Positions 49,210 to 58,721 are shown, counted from the first letter of the stretch. The stretch: DNA of 64,000 nucleotides from Brevibacillus brevis NBRC 100599 (GCF_000010165.1 NC_012491.1:3789501-3853500), one strand, 5' to 3'. The notes: generated by a model from the letters alone, not told the origin. Numbers and translations are program-made.

Positions 49210-50368
49210 GATCATCTTCACCTTTGGTTATATTCTTCGTTGTCTGTCCGAAATTGGATATGCTCACTTTGGATCGGATTTCATATGTGATTTTCGGAAG
49301 TTCCTCATTCCACTTGTTCCGATATCGGTCTCGCCACTCTCGCGGATAATTCCTTGACAATGCAATTCCTAACCCAATGAAGTCTGATTGTTTCTTTTGG
49401 ATCGTTTGCATCATATGGTTCACGCCGTTATTGATTTGCTCGACGAGCTTCGCTTGCAGCATTCTAATATTTTTCTCTTCCTCGAGATCGAGGTTTGACA
49501 GATTCTCCACCACAACGGCAGAAGCGTATAGGTCAATTTTGAAATGGATGTGGCCTTTCCTAATCACGGGCTTGATTTTCGCCCTTCCTTTCGACAGAGT
49601 TATCGTAAGCCGTTCGTGCTTGGTAAGGGGCAGCACAACAGAAAACGGTGTAAAATCGCGTTGGAACAATCGCAAGCCGAGCAGTTCTTTGGGCTTCACG
49701 ATGGTTACGAGCTTGTCGTGTCGAAATAAACCTACCCCCGTTGCCTCTATTTCTTTTGACTTTCCTTTCGGATGGGACTCCACTGCTGCCAGAACGGGTA
49801 AGATGGCATCAACCCCTGGTGTTCCGAGCATCTGGGCCACATCCTTCAACGTTACCTTAATGCCCCCCATTTTAACCAACTCACGCATCGCTTCTCCTGA
49901 AAAACGTTCAAATTGCGGCTGTGCGGTTAGTAATTCGATTGCTTTGCCTTTTGTCATGACAATGTAAGCCGTCAGTCTGTTTTCCGGAAAGCGCGCGACA
50001 ATATCAAGAACATCCGACATTCCGTCCTTCCCCAGTTCTTCGCCAATGACGATCATCCGGTGATGGGAGTAATAAATTTCTCGAGACATTCTTGACTGGA
50101 TCAATCCATTCGCTTCCCGGATTGTCCTGCCTACTGCGGAATCAACGTAATAACTCTTATCACCACTCGTCCCCCCACCACCTCCAGACTGTGCACCCAG
50201 ACTGCTGACGAGGGGAACCTGAATGGATAACCGATACCTACCGTCTGGTTCCTTATCCATCGCCATTGCTATGACAATAGCCATATCATTTACTTCACGC
50301 CGATCCCAACAACCAGAAACCAGGAACATACAGACCGCCACAATCAACAAGCGGGTCACAGTCTTCAC
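49202..50368 (-). CDS. Ger(x)C family spore germination lipoprotein
   Basis: 388 residues from GTG 50368 after GAGGAGGG. The signal peptide ends in the lipobox VSGCWDRREVN; CWD-RRE-N is the hallmark of the family. It is the lipoprotein subunit of a germinant receptor. The start overlaps the stop of the gerA-like gene (GTGA), so the two are translationally coupled. Confidence 0.95.
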   Translation of the reverse strand: MKTVTRLLIVAVCMFLVSGCWDRREVNDMAIVIAMAMDKEPDGRYRLSIQVPLVSSLGAQSGGGGGTSGDKSYYVDSAVGRTIREANGLIQSRMSREIYYSHHRMIVIGEELGKDGMSDVLDIVARFPENRLTAYIVMTKGKAIELLTAQPQFERFSGEAMRELVKMGGIKVTLKDVAQMLGTPGVDAILPVLAAVESHPKGKSKEIEATGVGLFRHDKLVTIVKPKELLGLRLFQRDFTPFSVVLPLTKHERLTITLSKGRAKIKPVIRKGHIHFKIDLYASAVVVENLSNLDLEEEKNIRMLQAKLVEQINNGVNHMMQTIQKKQSDFIGLGIALSRNYPREWRDRYRNKWNEELPKITYEIRSKVSISNFGQTTKNITKGEDDHE

Positions 50369-51969
50369 GATTCGCCCTCCTCGTTTGGATGACGGTTGCC
50401 AGTCACCCCTGATTGCCCTCCCCTTTGCTGAATAGAATTCGCATAACCATCATTCATACGCCTTGCATTTTGTACACCCAAAAAGCTCGGGCGTTTTTCC
50501 ATCATCGACCATGGAGCTCTTATCAGTACGTCTTTGAGATCGCCGATCGACATCGGTCCTAGCGGCGATAAATAAGGGACACCAAAAGAGCGCAGGTTGG
50601 CCATATGCCCGAGGATTAGCAATAACAATACCAGCATTCCATAGATGCCGAGGATTGAAGCGGCTATCATGATCGGAAAGCGCAGCATTCTGAGTGAAAT
50701 CGATGCATTAAAATGCGGAACGGTAAATGAGGCTATCCCTGTGAGCGATACGACGATAACCATGGGGGCAGAAACAATCCCTGCCTGCACAGCTGCCTGA
50801 CCAACGACCAACGCACCTAAAATACTGACGGCTTGCCCAACCGTTTTCGGGAGGCGAATCCCCGCTTCTCGCAAAGCCTCAAAAGAAACTTCCATGATTA
50901 AAGCCTCTACAATAGCCGGAAAAGGAATAGACTCGCGTGCCGCCGCAATACTTAAAAGGAGCGTGGTCGGTAGCATCTGTTGGTGATAGGTCGTAATGGC
51001 CACGTATAAAGCAGGGGTAATGAGCGAAATGATGAGAAAAACATAACGCAGCAGTCGAACAAGGGTAGCCATTTGAAATCGCTCGTAGTAATCCTCGCTG
51101 GCCTGCATCATCATCCAAAACGTAACGGGCACGATTAAAACCATCGGTGTCCCATCCACAAATATCGCGACACGTCCCTCCAGCAATGCCGCAGCAACCG
51201 TGTCTGGGCGCTCCGTATACATAACCTGAGGGAAAGGCGAGTATGTGTTATCCTGGATCATCTCTTCGATATATCCGCTTTCCAGCACAGCATCTAAATT
51301 GATCTTACTGATTCGAACAGTAACCTCCTGTACGATCTCTGGATCAGCTATCCCATCCAGAAAGGCAACCACCAGATTGGTGTTTGTCTCACGTCCAACT
51401 ACCAAAGACTTCATTTTCAATCGAGGTGTTCGCAATTTGCGCCGCAGCATCGACGTGTTCGTGCGAATATTTTCGATAAAACCCTCACGCGGCCCCCGTA
51501 CGACGGCTTCTCCTTCTGGTTCATTAACCGAGCGCTTTTCTGCTCCACGAATGCCGAGCGTAAGCGCTTCTGTATTTCCCTCTACAAGAATACCTGTATC
51601 ACCTGAAAGCACAGCCTGTAGCAGCTTTTTATAATCGTCTACTCTTCCCATCTGGGAAACAGGCAAAAGTGACTCTTCTATCACTTTTATATCTTCATCG
51701 CCGTCTTCAAGCACCATTAACGATTTCAGTGCAGAATTGACTTCTTTGGTATCAATCAGCCCATCGACGAAGACAGCAATCGCACGGACACTGTTTTTTT
51801 GGCGGAAATCTCGTATGACAAAGTCGGAGCAATCAGCGAACATTTTTTTCAACAGTTCAATGTTCTCTCCCAATTGAGGAGAAATCGGTATACCCTCCAG
51901 CTCAATCAAGCTGCAGGCATTCATTGTCTCAATCAGTTCCTTCATTTTATCTTTCTTCTTGAATTTCAT
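50365..51969 (-). CDS. GerA family spore germination protein
   Basis: About 534 residues. A hydrophilic N-terminal domain (1-300) is followed by five to six membrane segments (about 300-480). Family motifs are EGNTEALTLGIRGAEKR-like, PFPQVMYTERPDTVAAALLEGR and EALREAGIRLP. It is the A subunit of a germinant receptor. The start codon is uncertain: TTG 51981, ATG 51975 or ATG 51969; I use the last. It heads an operon with the unusual order A-C-small-B. Confidence 0.94.
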   Translation of the reverse strand: MKFKKKDKMKELIETMNACSLIELEGIPISPQLGENIELLKKMFADCSDFVIRDFRQKNSVRAIAVFVDGLIDTKEVNSALKSLMVLEDGDEDIKVIEESLLPVSQMGRVDDYKKLLQAVLSGDTGILVEGNTEALTLGIRGAEKRSVNEPEGEAVVRGPREGFIENIRTNTSMLRRKLRTPRLKMKSLVVGRETNTNLVVAFLDGIADPEIVQEVTVRISKINLDAVLESGYIEEMIQDNTYSPFPQVMYTERPDTVAAALLEGRVAIFVDGTPMVLIVPVTFWMMMQASEDYYERFQMATLVRLLRYVFLIISLITPALYVAITTYHQQMLPTTLLLSIAAARESIPFPAIVEALIMEVSFEALREAGIRLPKTVGQAVSILGALVVGQAAVQAGIVSAPMVIVVSLTGIASFTVPHFNASISLRMLRFPIMIAASILGIYGMLVLLLLILGHMANLRSFGVPYLSPLGPMSIGDLKDVLIRAPWSMMEKRPSFLGVQNARRMNDGYANSIQQRGGQSGVTGNRHPNEEGES

Positions 51970-52108
51970 TTTCATCACCAACCGTTGGAAAGCTACCCGT
52001 ATTATGGTTGATTGGCAGGAAATATATGCAAAGAGCTATTCTCATCACATAGAGAATCGTGGATGGGAGATAGTAGGAACACCTATACCGTTTCAAAAGA
52101 AGGTGAAC

Positions 52109-53017
52109 ATGTCATTGTGTCCTGCAACAAAAGAGTACGAGCTGACGATCGACAATCACACATTGTCCATCACAAACCCTGACAAGCCTCTTTGGCCAGA
52201 GGCCGAGGTAACCAAGCTAGATTACTTGCGCTATTTGCTGATTGTTGCAGCCCCACTACTCCGGTATAGCAAGGATCGGCTCTTAACCGTCATTCGCTAC
52301 CCTCACGGAATCGGTGACAAGCACTTCTATCAAAAGAACGCCCCGGACTATGCACCCGACTGGATACAAACGCATATGTGGGAAAACGTACGTTACGTAC
52401 TGTGCAATGATCGAGCGACACTCGTATGGATGGCGAATCAAGCTGCATTGGAATGGCACGTCTCCTTTCACCTCGCCAAGGATGAGACTCCGACAGAGCT
52501 CGTGTTTGACCTCGATCCTTCCACAGATGACTTTGCTGTTGTGATAGAGTCTGCCCTCTTATTGAAACAGCTGCTCAATGAATTACAGCTGCCTTCATGG
52601 GTCAAGACATCCGGTTCCAGTGGCTTGCAAATCTATGTTCCGATCGAGCTCCGCTATACGTTTGAACAGACGCGCCAAGTCGGACATTTCATCGCATCCT
52701 ATTTAGTCAGCAAGCATCCCTCCCTTTTAACCATCGAGCGCTTAGTGAAGAATCGAGGTGATAAGCTGTACATTGACTATTTGCAGCACTGGCGCGGAAA
52801 GACATTACCAGCCCCTTATTCAACCCGTGCAAAAGAACAGGCAACCGTCTCAACGCCACTCCTGTGGGAAGAAGTTCCCCATTCTCATCCCACAGATTTC
52901 ACCGTTTATACGGTACCCAAACGTCTGGAAACATTCGGAGATTTATTTTCCTCCATATCTGCCCCGACAAAACGGGCCTCTCTTGATGCCATCCTCGGCT
53001 TTTTGCAGTGTCAGTAA
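52109..53017 (+). CDS. LigD-type DNA polymerase/primase domain protein, stand-alone
   Basis: 302 residues from ATG 52109 (MSLCPATKEYELTIDN), after GAAGGTGA; an upstream in-frame ATG lies inside the ger promoter region. Metal-binding Asp residues are in VFDLDPSTDDF, and SGSSGLQIYVPI and DYLQHWRGKT are blocks of the LigD polymerase domain (AEP primase family). It fills or ribo-extends ends during NHEJ. It is divergent from the ger operon and far from the ligase and Ku genes. Confidence 0.93.
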   Translation: MSLCPATKEYELTIDNHTLSITNPDKPLWPEAEVTKLDYLRYLLIVAAPLLRYSKDRLLTVIRYPHGIGDKHFYQKNAPDYAPDWIQTHMWENVRYVLCNDRATLVWMANQAALEWHVSFHLAKDETPTELVFDLDPSTDDFAVVIESALLLKQLLNELQLPSWVKTSGSSGLQIYVPIELRYTFEQTRQVGHFIASYLVSKHPSLLTIERLVKNRGDKLYIDYLQHWRGKTLPAPYSTRAKEQATVSTPLLWEEVPHSHPTDFTVYTVPKRLETFGDLFSSISAPTKRASLDAILGFLQCQ

Positions 53018-53090
53018 GCCGTTAGTTGGAATCATGCTGCCTATTTGTGCTATACTTGGCACAGATGTTTTGAGGCAAGGAGGCACATTC

Positions 53091-53888
53091 ATGATTGATC
53101 CGATCGCAATTGCAATCGGCCCCTTAAAGATTCACTGGTATGGCATTATAATGGGGCTGGCGTTTTTCTTGGGTACTTATCTCGCTCGCTACAATTCCAA
53201 ACGTTCTGGCATTGATCCCGATCACGTCTTGAACATGGTGGTTCTGATCATTCCAGCAGCCATCGTTTGTGCAAGATTGTATTATGTTACGTTTGAATGG
53301 CAGCAGTACAAAGACAACCCACTGGACATCTTCGCAGTTTGGCAAGGCGGCTTGGCTATTCACGGTGGTTTAATCGGTGGTGTTCTGGCAGGAGCCTGGT
53401 ATATTCGAAAACATAAACTGCCGTTCCTTCGTTTGGCTGACATTTTTATGCCGAGTGTTATTTTGGGTCAAGCCATCGGACGTTGGGGAAACTTTATCAA
53501 CCAGGAAGCTCATGGTGGTCCCGTCTCTGCTGAGTTTATGGAAAAGTTCCCTGCGTTCATCCGCGAACAAATGTTTATCGGTGGACAATATTACCACCCT
53601 ACATTCTTGTATGAATCGATGTGGAACCTTGTTGTTTTCGCCATTCTCATGCTCATGCTGTACCGATTCAAAAAATTCGATGGACAGGTCTTGTTTAGCT
53701 ACATGATCCTGTATTCGATTGGACGCTTCTTCATTGAGGGCATGCGTACAGACAGTTTGTTGATAGCCGATACCCTGCGTGTCGCTCAATTAGTCAGCCT
53801 GTGCTTAATTGCTGCCGGTGTCATCTTGTTGCTCGTGTTTGCACGGAAAAGCAAGCAGGCCGGACATTCCCAAAACTCGATCGAATAA
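53091..53888 (+). CDS. lgt: Prolipoprotein diacylglyceryl transferase
   Basis: 265 residues from ATG 53091 (MIDPIAIAIGPL), after AAGGAGG. It transfers diacylglycerol from phosphatidylglycerol to the Cys of prolipoproteins. About seven membrane segments; the signature is GRWGNFINQEAHGG and the HGGLIGG motif lies near 92. It has about 70 bases to ligD-pol and probably its own promoter (TATACT at 53050). Confidence 0.97.
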   Translation: MIDPIAIAIGPLKIHWYGIIMGLAFFLGTYLARYNSKRSGIDPDHVLNMVVLIIPAAIVCARLYYVTFEWQQYKDNPLDIFAVWQGGLAIHGGLIGGVLAGAWYIRKHKLPFLRLADIFMPSVILGQAIGRWGNFINQEAHGGPVSAEFMEKFPAFIREQMFIGGQYYHPTFLYESMWNLVVFAILMLMLYRFKKFDGQVLFSYMILYSIGRFFIEGMRTDSLLIADTLRVAQLVSLCLIAAGVILLLVFARKSKQAGHSQNSIE

Positions 53889-53910
53889 CGTCAATATGCC
53901 ATATCTATTG

Positions 53911-53943
53911 CCACTCAGGTCAATCCGACCGGGTGGTTTTTTC
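53911..53943 (+). terminator. Terminator after lgt
   Basis: CCAC-CAGGTC / GACCG-GTGG stem followed by TTTTTTC. Confidence 0.75.
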
Positions 53944-54012
53944 TTTGCCTTGTCTGAATTGTCGCAATGCAGGCAATAACTAGGAGAAAGAATGAAAAAG
54001 GAGGGGAATAGG

Positions 54013-54252
54013 ATGGATGACGGAATTTTGGAAGAGTATCTTGATCGCTACGTACGTATTCATTTTGCTCCTGATAGGATCGGCCAAGGATTATCCGCGT
54101 ATGCAGAAGGCAAATTGTATGATTACAGCCCAAATGGCATATTAATTGAAGAACGGGATGGCTCGCTTGACTATATCCCATTCTCTGCCGTACGCCTCGT
54201 GCAAATTAAACCCAAGCCGGGCTTATGGGAGCGTTTAACGGGATCAAGTTAA
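54013..54252 (+). CDS. Small conserved-looking protein, unknown function
   Basis: 79 residues from ATG 54013 (MDDGILEEYLDRY) after AAGGAGG. It is a compact acidic protein with beta-strand-like segments (GKLYDYSPNGILIEER) and SLDYIPFSAVRLVQI, which would suit an Sm/SH3-like barrel; no family is certain. A terminator follows that also serves the phosphate transporter gene. Confidence 0.8.
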   Translation: MDDGILEEYLDRYVRIHFAPDRIGQGLSAYAEGKLYDYSPNGILIEERDGSLDYIPFSAVRLVQIKPKPGLWERLTGSS

Positions 54253-54296
54253 TGAAAAAGACACCTTCCCGCGTACTTTACAACGGAAAGGTGTCT
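54253..54296 (-). terminator. Terminator of the phosphate transporter unit
   Basis: AGACACCTT-loop-AAGGTGTCT followed on the minus strand by TTTTTC. Confidence 0.82.
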
Positions 54297-54322
54297 GTTG
54301 TCTGTTGGATAAAGATGTAGCT

Positions 54323-55342
54323 CTACAGGAATACGTCAAACACGACGTAACATGCAGCAGCCAAAAGTCCGGTAATCGGAAGGGTAATGACCCATGTGAC
54401 CAATATTCGGCCAGCCAGGCCCCATTTTACAGCGTTCAGCTTTTGCGATGCCCCAACCCCCAAGATGGCGGATGTGATCACATGCGTTGTGCTCACTGGC
54501 AGTTTCAAAGCTGTAAAGATTGTGATAATCAAGGCAGAAGACAGGTCTGCTGAAAAACCGGAAATTGGCTTGATTTTCATAATCTTACCACCCAAGGTCT
54601 TGATGATCCGCCATCCACCAAATGCCGTTCCTAATGCCATTGCAAGAGCAGCTGAAAGTTTTACCCATAGTGGAATAACGAATTCGCCCGGTGCTTGTAC
54701 CAAGAATCCTCCAGAAATCAGAGCAAGGGTGATTACGCCCATTGTTTTTTGCGCATCGTTGGCTCCATGGCTGAAAGCCTGCCAAGAAGCTGACAATACT
54801 TGCATCGAACGGAAACCTTTATTGGTTTTGTGATACGCTGAGTTACGAACAAACCAAGACACAAGCTTGATCACCACAAAACCAATAGCAAAGGCAACAA
54901 GCGGTGATATGATCAACGCCTGAATAATGCTAATGAAACCTGACCAGTTAATGGCGCCACTTCCTGCGGCACCAAAAGCGGCACCTGCAACGCCTCCGAT
55001 AATCGCGTGCGAGGACGAGCTAGGAATTCCGAACCACCAGGTGATTAGGTTCCACAAAATCGCAGATGTCAACGCCGCCAAAACGACGACCAATCCATTT
55101 TCCAGTTTGAATGGATCGGTAATGCTTCCCCCGATTGTCTTCGCTACCCCCGTATACGAGAGTGCACCAATCAAATTACACAGGGATGCAATAATAATCG
55201 CGGTTTTCGGACTTAATGCGCGTGTCGAAACAGAAGTAGCAATCGCGTTCGCCGTATCATGAAAACCATTGATAAAGTCAAATGCTAGCGCCATGATGAC
55301 GACGAGTACGAGAATAATCACCTCTGGCGAAAGATCAGGCAT
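54323..55342 (-). CDS. pit: PiT-family inorganic phosphate transporter
   Basis: 339 residues, about ten membrane segments. The PiT signatures GFHDTANAIATSVSTRAL near the N-terminus and FSHGANDAQKTMGVI near the middle are both present, so the internal duplication is intact. It is a low-affinity phosphate (metal phosphate) symporter. The start overlaps the DUF47 stop by 8 bases (AATGCCTGA), giving translational coupling. Confidence 0.95.
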   Translation of the reverse strand: MPDLSPEVIILVLVVIMALAFDFINGFHDTANAIATSVSTRALSPKTAIIIASLCNLIGALSYTGVAKTIGGSITDPFKLENGLVVVLAALTSAILWNLITWWFGIPSSSSHAIIGGVAGAAFGAAGSGAINWSGFISIIQALIISPLVAFAIGFVVIKLVSWFVRNSAYHKTNKGFRSMQVLSASWQAFSHGANDAQKTMGVITLALISGGFLVQAPGEFVIPLWVKLSAALAMALGTAFGGWRIIKTLGGKIMKIKPISGFSADLSSALIITIFTALKLPVSTTHVITSAILGVGASQKLNAVKWGLAGRILVTWVITLPITGLLAAACYVVFDVFL

Positions 55343-55967
55343 TCTTTAACACGATCCCTTCTACCAGGTTGGAGACGTCCTCAGCGAAGTCAGCACAGTC
55401 TTCGAGCTTATCGTAAATCTCTTTGAGTTTGATCGCTTCCATTGGGTTGGTATCAGGAGAATTCAACAAATCAGATACCATTTTGCGGTAGTTGGAGTCA
55501 GATTCATGCTCCAAATCTTTGATTTCCCCAGCGATTTGTGTAACGACTTTATGATCCAGCTTGCGCAGTGTGCGAATCAGCTCGATCAGCTTAGCCGAGC
55601 ATTTCACCAAAATGTTGGCTTGTGCCAATACACGTGGATCTGGTTGAGTCACTTGGTACAGATACATACGATCAGCGACACCGTCAATGTAGTCGATCAT
55701 CGAGTCCATCGTATGAGCGAGCTGGTGAATGTCTTCACGCTCAAGCGGAGTGATAAAAGTAGAGTTCAACTCGTTCATGATGCGACGAACGATTTCGTCT
55801 CCTTCTTTCTCGACAGCCTTGATTGCCTTAACCTTTGTTTCTAGATCTTGATAGTTTCCTATCATTTCATAGAAAAGATGAGTTCCTTTGTGTACCGTGG
55901 CAATCTGCTGTTCGAACAGATCAAAGAAGATATACTTGTTTGATTTTAACATACGGGACTTCTTCAC
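55335..55967 (-). CDS. DUF47/PhoU-like Pit accessory protein
   Basis: About 205-210 residues, all helical. GDEIVRRIMNELNSTFITPL followed by REDIHQLAHTMDSMIDYIDG is the typical DUF47 pattern. The family lies next to PiT genes and modulates phosphate uptake. The start is unclear: GTG 55967 lies on the AAAGGAG site; ATG 55952 (MLKSNKY) is 14 bases away. Confidence 0.93.
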   Translation of the reverse strand: MKKSRMLKSNKYIFFDLFEQQIATVHKGTHLFYEMIGNYQDLETKVKAIKAVEKEGDEIVRRIMNELNSTFITPLEREDIHQLAHTMDSMIDYIDGVADRMYLYQVTQPDPRVLAQANILVKCSAKLIELIRTLRKLDHKVVTQIAGEIKDLEHESDSNYRKMVSDLLNSPDTNPMEAIKLKEIYDKLEDCADFAEDVSNLVEGIVLKNA

Positions 55968-56093
55968 TCCTTTGAATAAATGGCACCTACAAGATTATAT
56001 CGAATGTTATTGTTTCCGTAAATTTAAAATCAAGGTCAAATGTGTATATTTTTCTTTAAGGAATTATTAAGTTTTTGTAAATGCTCTTTACAA

Positions 56094-56132
56094 TAAAAAA
56101 AAACACTCGTGTCAAGAGAGAGGACGAGTGTT
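56094..56132 (-). terminator. Terminator of the GGDEF gene
   Basis: AACACTCGT-loop-ACGAGTGTT overlapping the stop, with a long T-run on the minus strand. Confidence 0.85.
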
Positions 56133-56798
56133 AGCCTTGCCAATATTTATCATTTCATTCGAAGCGACCATCATGCAATCTTTCCTTTTTTTCGCTTCAT
56201 ACATAAGCATATCTGCTTTTTTCGCTAACTCTTCCGCTGTTGCGGCATGCTGTGGATACGAGGCTACTCCGATGCTGACAGTGACCCCTGAAAGTGCGTC
56301 TCGCACTTGATTTTGAATTCGTTCTCCGATTCCCAGTGCTCTTCTTGTGTCTGTCTGCGTTAACAAAACGACGAATTCTTCCCCGCCCCACCTTCCAACA
56401 ATGTCTTGTTTCCGTACACTTGCTTGCAAGATTCTTGCAAATTGGCAAAGGAGTCTGTCGCCTTCCATATGGCCAAATGAATCGTTGAATATTTTGAAAT
56501 TATCCAAATCAATAAACAATAACGTAACAGATTGATGATTGCTTTTTGCCAACTCTACTTCTGCGACCAACTTGTCCAGAAATCTGCGATTGACGAGAAC
56601 GCCTGTGAGTGAATCGTGATAAGCCATCTGCCGCAGCTGATCTATATATTTCCCTATACGATAGGCAGCAAGCGTCTGAATGACAGCCACAAGAAAAAGA
56701 AAGACAACCATACTCTCATCCGATGGCAATCCGTATCCGATCAGCCAAACCGAAATGATTCCACAGGACACACCCAAGCTAATCCAGCGTGAGCCCAA
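56112..56798 (-). CDS. Diguanylate cyclase (GGDEF protein)
   Basis: 228 residues from TTG 56798. Two membrane segments (about 8-25 and 30-47) are followed by a GGDEF domain. The active site GGEEF is at 138-142, and RKQD five residues before it is the RxxD product-inhibition site. It should make cyclic di-GMP. There is no separate sensor domain, so any signal must come through the membrane part. It is a single gene with its own terminator. Confidence 0.93.
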   Translation of the reverse strand: MGSRWISLGVSCGIISVWLIGYGLPSDESMVVFLFLVAVIQTLAAYRIGKYIDQLRQMAYHDSLTGVLVNRRFLDKLVAEVELAKSNHQSVTLLFIDLDNFKIFNDSFGHMEGDRLLCQFARILQASVRKQDIVGRWGGEEFVVLLTQTDTRRALGIGERIQNQVRDALSGVTVSIGVASYPQHAATAEELAKKADMLMYEAKKRKDCMMVASNEMINIGKANTRPLS

Positions 56799-56849
56799 AG
56801 TACACTACCCCCGATCTATCCGATGTTCCCCTCTTTTCATTCATACATT

Positions 56850-56886
56850 AGACCTATCTATCAAAATCTACAGTAGGTCTTTTTTC
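56850..56886 (+). terminator. Isolated terminator-like hairpin
   Basis: AGACCTA-loop-TAGGTCT followed by TTTTT on the plus strand. No plus-strand gene lies upstream, so it may end a small RNA or be incidental. Confidence 0.4.
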
Positions 56887-57072
56887 ATATAATCAGGAAT
56901 ATTTTACCTATCTTTTTTTATAAGTTCAAGCAAATCCACGAAACTGCCACTTATTCATTCAAACGAATCATGGAAAAATCCTGACAATCAACCTGCGGCC
57001 TTCGCACATGGTGCTGCATGAATTGGAACCAATTGGAAGGGATAAGCTAAGGGCTAATCAAAATAGACGGGA

Positions 57073-58149
57073 GTGAATGAATGGGTGCCCCGTATAGAAG
57101 CAGTAGCTACAGCAGTACCTTCCCACGAGATTACACAAGAGGATTCCATGAAACTGGCACGCCTATTTTTTCAAGATGCTTTTCCCGATATAGACCGTTT
57201 GTTACACGTGTTTGCACATAGTCACATTCAGAAGCGATATTTTAGTATGCCAATGGATTGGTTTTTGGAAGACCGACCGTTTGCGGAGAAAAATCAATTG
57301 TATATCGAGCATGCGGAAGCCTTGGCAGAGGAAGCAGCTCGAAAGTGTTTGACAAAAGCTGGGGTCGAGCCGTCATCCATCGATTGTCTGATGTTTGTAT
57401 CAAGCACTGGCATTGCGACCCCAAGCCTTGATTCCCGCTTGCTCCATCGTTTAGGACTCCGTTCCCAAGCAACCCGTGTCCCGTTGTGGGGCCTCGGCTG
57501 TGCTGGTGGAGCGATGGGATTGTCGCGTGCATGCGAGTACACCCAGGCTTATCCCTCCCGGCGAGTATTGCTTGTGAGCGTAGAGCTGTGTGGCTTGACC
57601 TTCATCCGACAGGATTTGTCCAAAAGCAATTTGGTCGCAACCTGCCTCTTTGGGGATGGAGCTGCAGCCGTTTTAATAGAAGGAGATCAAGTGTCGTCCT
57701 CTTCGGACACACCTAAGGTTCAATTCTGTGATGCGCGAACGACAACATGGCCGGACACGGTAGATGTCATGGGATGGGAATTAACCGATCCAGGATTAAA
57801 AGTCATTTTCTCTCGTGACATCCCTACTCTCATTCGTTCTTCCATGCGAGAAAACGTGGAGAGCTTTTTGTCACCGCATGGGATGTCTATTGACCATCTA
57901 CGTCATTTCATTTTCCATCCAGGTGGCGCCAAGGTACTAACGGCTTATCAGCGGTCCTTGGGCATTGGCACAGAAGCCACTCGGTTTTCTGAAGATGTCC
58001 TAACCAATTTTGGAAACATGTCCTCCCCTACGGTTCTGTTCGTCCTGGAAAAAAGCATGGAGAAGGCGTGGGAGCCAGGAGATCGCGGATTGGTCGCTGC
58101 GCTTGGACCTGGATTTAGCTCCGAGCTCTTACTTCTGGAGGCGAGATAG
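57073..58149 (+). CDS. Type III polyketide synthase
   Basis: About 354-358 residues; GTG 57073 or the in-frame GTG 57085 (after GGGAG). It is a chalcone-synthase-like enzyme that extends an acyl-CoA with malonyl-CoA. The triad Cys143 (GLGCAGGAMG), His282 (FHPGGAKV) and Asn315 (NFGNMSSPT) is complete. B. subtilis BcsA/BpsA, which makes alkylpyrones from long-chain acyl-CoA, is the likely homologue type. The methyltransferase gene follows after 2 bases. Confidence 0.94.
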   Translation: MNEWVPRIEAVATAVPSHEITQEDSMKLARLFFQDAFPDIDRLLHVFAHSHIQKRYFSMPMDWFLEDRPFAEKNQLYIEHAEALAEEAARKCLTKAGVEPSSIDCLMFVSSTGIATPSLDSRLLHRLGLRSQATRVPLWGLGCAGGAMGLSRACEYTQAYPSRRVLLVSVELCGLTFIRQDLSKSNLVATCLFGDGAAAVLIEGDQVSSSSDTPKVQFCDARTTTWPDTVDVMGWELTDPGLKVIFSRDIPTLIRSSMRENVESFLSPHGMSIDHLRHFIFHPGGAKVLTAYQRSLGIGTEATRFSEDVLTNFGNMSSPTVLFVLEKSMEKAWEPGDRGLVAALGPGFSSELLLLEAR

Positions 58150-58151
58150 TC

Positions 58152-58679
58152 ATGTTGCTCTTTTTTGGATTTGTCATGGCTGGAGTCGTGTTACAACGGC
58201 TGGTCGAGCTTCTCATTGCCATGAGGAATGCTCACTATATCCGCTCAAAAGGGGGCTACGAAGTTGGGGCGAGTCATTACAAATACATCGTCCTTCTTCA
58301 TTTTCTCTTTTTTCTCTCACTCCTTTTCGAAGTGGTGGGAAAAGGTAGCGCAATGGTTCTGCCCTCTTGGTGGGCCATTCCGTTCAGCCTGTTTTTAATC
58401 GCGCAAGGACTTCGTTATTGGTGTATTCGCAGCTTGGGCAAACGGTGGAATACCCGCATCTTCATCCTCCCGGGCGAGGCTCCAATCAAGCGAGGTCCTT
58501 ATCGGTTCATTCGTCACCCCAACTACTTGGTCGTATCGCTTGAGCTGCTGCTACTCCCGCTGACATTTTCCGCTGTGGCAACTGCCCTGGCGTTTTCTCT
58601 CTTAAATGCCTGGTTGCTCCTGCGCATACGGATACCCATGGAAGAAGCAAGCATCTACGATGGTCATCGTGAGTCATAA
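58152..58679 (+). CDS. ICMT-like membrane methyltransferase (BpsB/YpbQ type)
   Basis: 175 residues with about four membrane segments and the motif RGPYRFIRHPNYLVV, typical of isoprenylcysteine carboxyl methyltransferase relatives. In B. subtilis the partner of BpsA is such a protein and methylates the alkylpyrone product to an ether. The 2-base gap to the polyketide synthase suggests the same pathway here. Confidence 0.92.
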   Translation: MLLFFGFVMAGVVLQRLVELLIAMRNAHYIRSKGGYEVGASHYKYIVLLHFLFFLSLLFEVVGKGSAMVLPSWWAIPFSLFLIAQGLRYWCIRSLGKRWNTRIFILPGEAPIKRGPYRFIRHPNYLVVSLELLLLPLTFSAVATALAFSLLNAWLLLRIRIPMEEASIYDGHRES

Positions 58680-58683
58680 AAAC

Positions 58684-58721
58684 GAAAAGTCTTTGGCACA
58701 CGCACATGCCAAAGACTTTTT
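58684..58721 (+). terminator. Terminator after the polyketide unit
   Basis: AAAAGTCTTTGGCA-loop-TGCCAAAGACTTTTT, 5 bases past the methyltransferase stop. Confidence 0.9.
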
